Shown: piece by piece, positions 14,328 through 19,168 of the stretch
How positions within the stretch are numbered: position 1 is the stretch's first letter
Layout: each line of letters begins with the position of its first letter
DNA from: Clostridia bacterium
GTDB lineage: Bacteria; Bacillota; Clostridia; Christensenellales; CAG-138
Assembly: GCA_016292635.1 (NCBI GenBank)
Contig: JAEDIC010000028.1
Span: 1 to 19,168 of the forward strand
Reading direction: 5' to 3'
DNA length: 19,168 nt
Made by a program: the position numbers and the translations under genes
Notes under the pieces: generated by a model
The model's database searches: none
What the model was told of the DNA's origin: nothing
Seen by the model: only the letters and a program-made list of their open reading frames with translations

Positions 14328-15272
14328 ATGAAGCAGATCCCGGTATACCTGTTCACCGGTTTCCTTGAAGGGGGCAAGACCCGCTTCATGCAGGAGACCC
14401 TTGAGGACAAGCGCTTTAACAGCGGGGAGCGCACCCTTGTGCTGATGTGCGAAGAGGGCATAGAGGAGCTTGACCCCTCCAAATTCTCCAGCAAATACGT
14501 CTATATCCAGTCCGTGGAGGACTTTGACGACCTCTCTCCCGAAATGCTTACAGACCTTGTGAAGAAGCACAGGGCGGAGCGGGTGCTCATAGAGTACAAC
14601 GGTATGTGGCTGCTAAGCGACCTTGCCCGTGTGCTGCCCAAGGAGTGGGTGGTTTATCAGGAGTTCATGTTTGTGGACGCCCGCACCTTCCTCCCTTACA
14701 ACGCCAATATGCGTACCCTTATGGTGGATAAGCTCACCACGGCGGAGCTGGTGGTGCTGAACCGGGCGAACGACAGCATCGACAAAGAGGAGATACACAA
14801 GATAATCCGGGCCATATCCCGCCGCTGCAACATCGCCTATGAATACGCCGACGGTCACGTTGAATACGACGACATAGAAGACCCTCTTCCTTTTGATATG
14901 GATGCCCCAATCATCGAAATCGGAGACGACGACTACGCCATCTGGTATCGTGATATGTCGGAGGAGCTGCAGAAATACGCCGGCAAGACCGTCCGCTTCA
15001 AGGGCATAGTTGCCCGAAATGCCCGACTGCCCGAGGGAATATTCATCGCCGGACGCCACATTATGACCTGCTGTGTAAACGATATCGAATACAGCGGCCT
15101 TGTGTGCAAATGGGACAAGGCGAACACCCTCTCCCAACGCCAGTGGGTCATGGTTACCGCCTCCATCGAGATACGCTTCAACCGCATATACGGCGACAAG
15201 GGCCCCGTCCTCACCATACTGGACGTTCAGCCCGCCGAAAAGCCCGAAAAGGAAGTTGCAACGTTTTATTGA
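14328..15272 (+). CDS. CobW-like GTPase fused to a DUF1980-like domain
   Basis: 314 residues. The N-terminal half is a CobW-like P-loop protein: VYLFTGFLEGGKTRF has the Walker A (11-18), VLIEYNGMW occupies the Walker B region, and VVLNRAND is a base-recognition-like motif. It lacks the CxCC metal motif of the upstream gene. The last 100 residues (AGKTVRFKGIVARN.. IMTCCVNDIEYSG..) resemble DUF1980, the C-terminal domain of YcgQ-type proteins that are encoded beside YcgR-type permeases. The start lies 3 bases after the upstream stop, with only a weak GGGG site, so translation is probably coupled. The pair likely forms one metal-handling unit. The function of the fusion is unknown; domain calls are fairly sure. 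Confidence 0.85.
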   Translation: MKQIPVYLFTGFLEGGKTRFMQETLEDKRFNSGERTLVLMCEEGIEELDPSKFSSKYVYIQSVEDFDDLSPEMLTDLVKKHRAERVLIEYNGMWLLSDLARVLPKEWVVYQEFMFVDARTFLPYNANMRTLMVDKLTTAELVVLNRANDSIDKEEIHKIIRAISRRCNIAYEYADGHVEYDDIEDPLPFDMDAPIIEIGDDDYAIWYRDMSEELQKYAGKTVRFKGIVARNARLPEGIFIAGRHIMTCCVNDIEYSGLVCKWDKANTLSQRQWVMVTASIEIRFNRIYGDKGPVLTILDVQPAEKPEKEVATFY

Positions 15273-15355
15273 AGATAGGATGTTTCAGGAAAAGCAAAGA
15301 GAAGTAACAGCAAAAATATAGCCGGATTAATAAATACGACCCTTTTGCGCAGACT

Positions 15356-15395
15356 CAAATTTGGCCTCAAAGTGAGGCCAAATTTGCTTTATTAT
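15356..15395 (+). terminator. Terminator of the CobW-family operon
   Basis: Perfect 14-bp stem (15356-15369 with 15373-15386) containing TTGGCCTCA, 3-base loop, then CTTTATTAT. Very stable. Confidence 0.8.
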
Positions 15396-15450
15396 CCAAC
15401 TATTGACCTTAAGCAGTCCGGCCTGCGGCGGCGAGGCGGCCTCTGACGCG

Positions 15451-15482
15451 CAAAACAAAACCGGAGGCCATACGGTCTCCGG
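15451..15482 (-). terminator. Terminator of the YcxB-like gene
   Basis: CCGGAGGCC / GGTCTCCGG (15461-15482, one mismatch) is followed on the minus strand by TTTTGTTTTG. It starts 17 bases after the stop. Confidence 0.85.
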
Positions 15483-15499
15483 CAGCATGTGCGCTGATA

Positions 15500-16027
15500 T
15501 TACTTATCAAACTCGGGCAGTTCCTCGGCATAGGGTATTTCGGGATGCTCAGCCAGCATCCATGCTTTGAACTCCTCAGCGGTGCCCTTGGTAAAGCAGT
15601 TTTTATCAAGGCGAACAAAGTCATTGTCCACGCTGAGATCAAAGTAGCTCTTTGCCTCAACGAACTTTGCTACCTGCTTCCAGAATACCTCGTTGCTCAG
15701 GTTATCGTCGGTGTATACCCTGATGGTATTGCCTACGATGACCTTGCAGTTCCACTGCTTCAGCCCAAACTGGACGCGCATCATCTTGAACTGCTTGCCT
15801 GCCAGCATATAGCGAAAAAACACGCCGCGATATACGCTGACCAGCATCAGCATATAGCCCAGGGATTCCCAATTCAGTCTGGTATCCTCATTGTGAAAAA
15901 ACAATGCGCCCACAAGACCGATTATAAACACCACTACCCAGCCCCAGAAGCTCTTTACCTTATAGAAAGTTGGAGCGGTCCAGCGCCTGTAGCGCTTAAG
16001 ATCCATCACATACTGATTTTCAAACAT
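15500..16027 (-). CDS. YcxB-like membrane protein
   Basis: 175 residues. Two hydrophobic segments near residues 28-45 (WVVVFIIGLVGALFF) and 55-72 are followed by a soluble C-terminal part with VGNTIRVYTDDNLSNEVFWKQV.. DFVRLDKNCFTKGTAEEFKAWM, the pattern of the YcxB-like family: two helices, then a small beta-rich domain ending in a phenylalanine/lysine-rich helix. Function of the family is unknown. GGAGGAT precedes the ATG at normal distance. It is a single-gene unit with its own terminator, and nothing in the context ties it to the neighbours. Confidence 0.75.
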   Translation of the reverse strand: MFENQYVMDLKRYRRWTAPTFYKVKSFWGWVVVFIIGLVGALFFHNEDTRLNWESLGYMLMLVSVYRGVFFRYMLAGKQFKMMRVQFGLKQWNCKVIVGNTIRVYTDDNLSNEVFWKQVAKFVEAKSYFDLSVDNDFVRLDKNCFTKGTAEEFKAWMLAEHPEIPYAEELPEFDK

Positions 16028-16134
16028 TAAATAAATCCTCCGTATACCCTATTGAGCCATTATGAAAATAATATCACATATTGGCGCAATAGTCCATATT
16101 CTTTAACGGTTATATACCGAATTGCCCGGCGATA

Positions 16135-16170
16135 AAACTAAAAAAAGGCCGTTCCCTGATGGAAACGGCC
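16135..16170 (-). terminator. Terminator of the TauE-like permease gene
   Basis: GGCCGTTCC / GGAAACGGCC (16147-16170, one bulge) is followed on the minus strand by TTTTTTTAG. It lies about 42 bases after the permease stop. Confidence 0.85.
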
Positions 16171-16212
16171 TCATTTTACAAATCAGCTTAATGCTGTTGT
16201 GCTCCTAAGCTA

Positions 16213-17112
16213 TTAGGCAGCCTTGGCTTCCTTGAGTGCCTTGGAGCGGGCGCTGAGAATGCTGTAAGCAGTCCAGAGAAGAACTACGCAAACAACATAA
16301 ATCAGAACCATCATGGGGAGGCTGGTGATGATCTTCCAGGCGATGAATACGCCGATGCAGCCGCCGATGAAGTTGCCCAGGGTAGCTACGGCGTCGTAAC
16401 GACCCTTCTTGATGAATACGATGGAGTTAGCGGGCATCAGCAGAGCGCAGGAGCCCATGAATACGGGGAAGCAGGTGCCGGCGGAGCAGCCCAGCAGCAG
16501 GCAGGTTGCCATGCAGGGAGCGTACAGACCGAAACCAACGTCCATCAGAGCGCCCCAAACTACGTTCAGGATAACCGCTACCCAGAACTGCCACTGACCT
16601 ACGGTGAAGCCAGGCAGATCGCCAACAACGCCGAAGGGACCAATGCCGGCGTTCTTGCAAGCCATGATGATTGCGCAAGCTACCATTGCCCAGCCGAGCC
16701 ACAGACGGATCTTGTTAACATCCCACTTGGTGATGATCTCAGCGAAGGCATAAGCGCCGATCATGGCGGCTACGCACATTGCTACGAGGAAAGCGGGTTC
16801 GCACTCAACGGTGGTGGTGAAGATCAGAGCCTCGAAGATAACGGGGAAAGTATCGCCGACGTTCAGAGTACCGGGGATGTTGATGTCGTCAACATTCTTG
16901 AGTGCCTTGTAAAGGAAGGTGGAAGGAGCGAAAGAGCCGCAGCCGAGGGTATCCAGGAAGTTGCACAGAATACCGACAAACATGCCCTGTGCCCACTTCT
17001 TGCCGCCAGCTTCCTTGAGCTCGCCCTTGTGGTTCTTGTTGATGTCAACCAGCAGCATAGCGCCGATGCCGACGAAGCAGATAGCCAGGATGATTTGAAG
17101 AGCCAGTACCAT
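16213..17112 (-). CDS. TauE/SafE-type membrane permease
   Basis: 299 residues, highly hydrophobic, about eight membrane segments, with a short charged cytoplasmic C-terminus (ARSKALKEAKAA). Two similar halves carry FVGILCNFLDTLGCGSFAP and GALMDVGFGLYAP, the duplicated glycine-rich loop layout of the TauE/SafE (DUF81) family, whose members are thought to export sulfite, sulfonates or related organic anions. The substrate cannot be told. TTGGAGGAT lies 8 bases before ATG. The strong promoter at 17248-17276 and the very even codon choice suggest high expression. Single-gene unit. Confidence 0.75.
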   Translation of the reverse strand: MVLALQIILAICFVGIGAMLLVDINKNHKGELKEAGGKKWAQGMFVGILCNFLDTLGCGSFAPSTFLYKALKNVDDINIPGTLNVGDTFPVIFEALIFTTTVECEPAFLVAMCVAAMIGAYAFAEIITKWDVNKIRLWLGWAMVACAIIMACKNAGIGPFGVVGDLPGFTVGQWQFWVAVILNVVWGALMDVGFGLYAPCMATCLLLGCSAGTCFPVFMGSCALLMPANSIVFIKKGRYDAVATLGNFIGGCIGVFIAWKIITSLPMMVLIYVVCVVLLWTAYSILSARSKALKEAKAA

Positions 17113-17225
17113 TAATAAAAATCCTCCAACTATAAATTTGTTGATGAATTAACGGTTCCGCAGCTTGTACTGCCGTTATGTATGTTCATTTCCCCTATGT
17201 GCATATATAACAGACGCAACAAGAC

Positions 17226-17276
17226 AACGCAACTGTTCTGCGTTAATATTGTAACAACATTGTGAACGGTTGTCAA
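17226..17276 (-). promoter_or_regulatory. Strong promoter and possible operator of the permease gene
   Basis: On the minus strand -35 TTGACA (17271-17276) is perfect, the spacer is 17 bp and -10 is TACAAT (17248-17253). An exact inverted repeat AACGCA-N7-TGCGTT (17226-17244) covers the expected start near 17241 and could be a repressor site. The leader is about 128 bases with no further recognisable motif. Confidence 0.7.
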
Positions 17277-17553
17277 TAATATAACCTTTTCTCCATACAG
17301 GATATATTTCTTTTTCAGCCCGAAAAAAGCGGCGTTTTTCTCAGATTTTCCGGGCTTTTTCTATATATTGGGGCCTGTGGCTTTTTTTAATACAACCTGA
17401 GGGGCGCTAATCCCATCCATGACAGTTTGTAATGTATAAATTGTCAAGCTGCATATTTTTTCACTATAAATTTCGCCATGCCGCTGCCTTAATATTTTAT
17501 AAGTAATAACGGCACGGGGCATTTTTCCGCTGTTCCCTTTATCATATCGTTCG
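17277..17553. other. Intergenic stretch with one hairpin
   Basis: AGCCCG (17317-17322) pairs with CGGGCT (17351-17356) around a second AT-rich stem (GAAAAA/TTTTTC), followed by TTTTTCT on plus. It looks like a terminator but no plus-strand gene precedes it. The remainder up to 17553 shows nothing recognisable. Confidence 0.4.
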
Positions 17554-17562
17554 TGCTATAAT
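17554..17562 (+). promoter_or_regulatory. Extended -10 element of the glycosyltransferase gene
   Basis: TGCTATAAT ends 7 bases before ATG 17570. There is no Shine-Dalgarno, so the message is probably leaderless or nearly so, as for the gene starting at 12982. Confidence 0.55.
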
Positions 17563-17569
17563 ACATCAC

Positions 17570-18937
17570 ATGAAGACTATTGAAAAAATGCTTATGAAAT
17601 ACGCCTCACCCGCCGCGCTTTTGCTGCTGGCGGGCTGGTTTGCCCTGTGGGCGTTCAAGGCGGAATATTCCGCCGCCGCCATGCTGGCGGCGTATGCAAG
17701 CGCTGCCCTTTTCGGCCTCTGCCTCATAAGGCTGTTTCCCCGGTTGGCCGGGTGGCTTTCTCTGGAGGATGGGCCTCCCGCCGAAACCGGCATACGGGCC
17801 TCACGCTTCGGCAGGCGGCACCCTTGGGCGGCCATAGCCCTGCGGGTGGCGCTGCTGCACGTTCTGCTTTACGCCGCGGCATACTGCTTTGACCTTGCCC
17901 GGGGAGGATACACCGGCGGCCTGCTGAATACCATGGAGCGGCTGTGGAACCGCACCGACGCCCCCCATTATCAGGGCATTGCCGAAAACTGGTACGTTGC
18001 CGAAGGAGATCCCCGATTTCATATAGTCTTCTTCCCCCTGTATCCCATACTTATAAAAATACTTTCCCTGCTGAACATAGGCAGTTTCCCGGCAGCCGTT
18101 ATACTGTCCAATATTTGCGCCATAGGCTGCGGCATACTGGCCTATGAGCTGGCGGCGGTGGATATGGAGCGCAAGGACGCCCTTTTTACCGCCACGCTGC
18201 TTTCGGTATTTCCCGGCTCATTTTTCCTTGCCGCCCCAATGACAGAAAGCCTGTTTCTGCTGCTCAGCCTCGCCTGCCTGCTTTCCTCGCGGAAAAAGAG
18301 CTATCTCCTTGCGGGGCTGTTTGGCGCCCTTGCGGCCTTTACCCGCTCGGTGGGCCTGCTGCTGATGCTGCCGGTATTCATAGAAGCCATGGGTGATATC
18401 CTTCGGGATAAGCCCTCCTCAAAGGGGATCGCTTTCCGGGCCTTGGGCACCTCCATGATCGCCCTGGGAACTGCGGGCTATCTCCTTATAAACCACCTTG
18501 TTACCGGCTCGCCCTTTACCTTTCTCATCTACCAGAGCCAGCACTGGAACCAACAGCTTGGCCCCTTCTTCAACACCGCCGCCTATCAGACAGAGCTGCT
18601 GCTAAAAAATGCCGCGTCCGGAGATACGAGGATGGTTTACGGCCTGTTTCTGCCTAATCTTCTCTGTGCTTTCGGAACGCTGGGTATACTGTTGCCCTCA
18701 ATGAAAAGGCTGCGCCCGTCCTACGGCGCATACGCCCTTGTATACTTTGCCGTGGCGATAGGCTGCACATGGCTGCTGAGCGGCCCAAGGTATCTTGCGG
18801 TGTGTTTCCCCGTTGCATTTGGCCTTGCGGAGCTTACAAAAGGCAGGCGCATACCGCGCGCGGTTATCGCCGTAATTCTTACGATAAGTATGCTTATCTA
18901 CCTTTGGATGTTCGTCAGCGGATATCCTGTGTATTGA
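17570..18937 (+). CDS. PIG-V-like membrane glycosyltransferase (GT-C fold)
   Basis: 455 residues with about ten or more membrane segments. After two N-terminal helices and a loop comes WNRTDAPHYQGIAENWY (126-142) and then FFPLYPILIK. An acidic W.R.DAPHY motif in the first large outer loop followed by a Phe-Pro-Leu-Tyr-Pro stretch is the signature of the PIG-V / Mannosyl_trans2 group of GT-C transferases, which use polyprenyl-phosphate sugars outside the membrane. The acceptor is unknown. A later WLLSGPRYL also fits. Alternative starts: ATG 17591 (residue 8) would leave a leader of about 22 bases but has no better ribosome site. Single-gene unit, terminated at 18990-19026. Confidence 0.8.
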   Translation: MKTIEKMLMKYASPAALLLLAGWFALWAFKAEYSAAAMLAAYASAALFGLCLIRLFPRLAGWLSLEDGPPAETGIRASRFGRRHPWAAIALRVALLHVLLYAAAYCFDLARGGYTGGLLNTMERLWNRTDAPHYQGIAENWYVAEGDPRFHIVFFPLYPILIKILSLLNIGSFPAAVILSNICAIGCGILAYELAAVDMERKDALFTATLLSVFPGSFFLAAPMTESLFLLLSLACLLSSRKKSYLLAGLFGALAAFTRSVGLLLMLPVFIEAMGDILRDKPSSKGIAFRALGTSMIALGTAGYLLINHLVTGSPFTFLIYQSQHWNQQLGPFFNTAAYQTELLLKNAASGDTRMVYGLFLPNLLCAFGTLGILLPSMKRLRPSYGAYALVYFAVAIGCTWLLSGPRYLAVCFPVAFGLAELTKGRRIPRAVIAVILTISMLIYLWMFVSGYPVY

Positions 18938-18950
18938 TTTTCTTGCATAG

Positions 18951-19026
18951 AAACCCTCCCGCCTTAGAGAGGGGTTCATAAAACAGTTGATCCTCCCTAT
19001 GATGATTGGTCACAGGGAGGATTTTT
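18951..19026 (+). terminator. Two hairpins ending the glycosyltransferase unit
   Basis: A first AACCCTC/GAGGGGTT hairpin (about 18951-18977) is followed by ATCCTCCCT / AGGGAGGAT (18990-19022) with TTTTT after it. The second is a standard terminator. Confidence 0.75.
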
Positions 19027-19056
19027 CCATTTCGCAATGACTCGGCAGCGCCCAGG

Positions 19057-19168
19057 GCTCCCTTGTGTAAAGGGAGCTGTCAGCGAAGCTGACTGAGGGA
19101 TTGTTTCACTATCGCATCGATATACTCACAAACTCCACGGAAATTTCTGCCGACTTCGTTGTTGGGAA
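19057..19168. repeat. Structured dispersed repeat of Clostridia, cut by window edge
   Basis: Two adjacent hairpins, GCTCCCTT-GTGT-AAAGGGAGC (19057-19077) and GTCAGC-GAA-GCTGAC (19079-19093), then TGAGGGATTG. I recall this arrangement as a frequent intergenic repeat in gut Clostridia. The minus strand has an open frame through it (PNNEVGRNFRGVCEYIDAIV..) that is typical of spurious calls on this repeat. It may extend past the edge. Confidence 0.65.

Noticed and set aside
13485..14570. 361-codon minus-strand frame over the CobW genes
   Set aside because: Antisense shadow of the repeats and GTPase domains, of low-complexity Val/Leu-rich composition.
19104..19168. Partial minus-strand coding region at the right edge
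   Set aside because: The open frame runs into the structured dispersed repeat, where translations of this kind are usually spurious.

Overview
The window looks like part of a gut-type Clostridia (Bacillota) chromosome carrying a horizontally acquired island. Evidence is the Clostridia-style gene content (two-subunit iron-sulfur L-serine dehydratase, CobW/DUF1980 pair, YcxB-like protein), strong AGGAGG ribosome sites, and a clear composition step: the left half (about 1-9420) is AT-richer than the GC-rich right half. No species can be named from this.

Left half, island: a partial short-chain dehydrogenase (1-211, minus), a broken cas1 (303-656, minus), an intact compact type II-C cas9 (665-3931, minus) and, just upstream of cas9, a tracrRNA-like gene with its own promoter (3996-4125, minus). 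No cas2 and no CRISPR array lie in the window. Divergent from cas9 is a two-gene operon: a 1211-residue zinc finger / PD-(D/E)XK nuclease / RecQ-type helicase fusion (4654-8289) and a small tail-anchored coiled-coil protein (8292-8885) with a nearly identical 174-bp internal tandem duplication. I do not recognise this pair as a named system; it is the best candidate here for an undescribed defence-type module. Ungapped imperfect 90-bp repeats (4387-4476 and 8916-9005) flank the operon.

Boundary: at 9420-9477 lies the 3' part of a tRNA-Ser(GGA), from the anticodon loop to CCA, without its 5' half. That is what remains at the distal end of an element integrated in a tRNA gene. It is followed by the tRNA terminator, a composite of strong hairpins whose ends copy the tRNA-Ser 3' end in inverted and direct orientation, and a second copy of the tRNA end plus terminator (9638-9684).

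Right half, core chromosome: sdaAB-sdaAA (L-serine dehydratase, minus); a PepSY-like lipoprotein; a membrane-anchored protein resembling the N-terminal domain of M1 peptidases; a plus-strand pair of CobW-family metal GTPases, the first His/Cys-rich and preceded by a 15-codon leader ORF, the second fused to a DUF1980-like domain; a YcxB-like protein; a TauE/SafE-type permease; and a PIG-V-like glycosyltransferase. Most units have recognisable hairpin terminators. The right edge carries a structured dispersed repeat.
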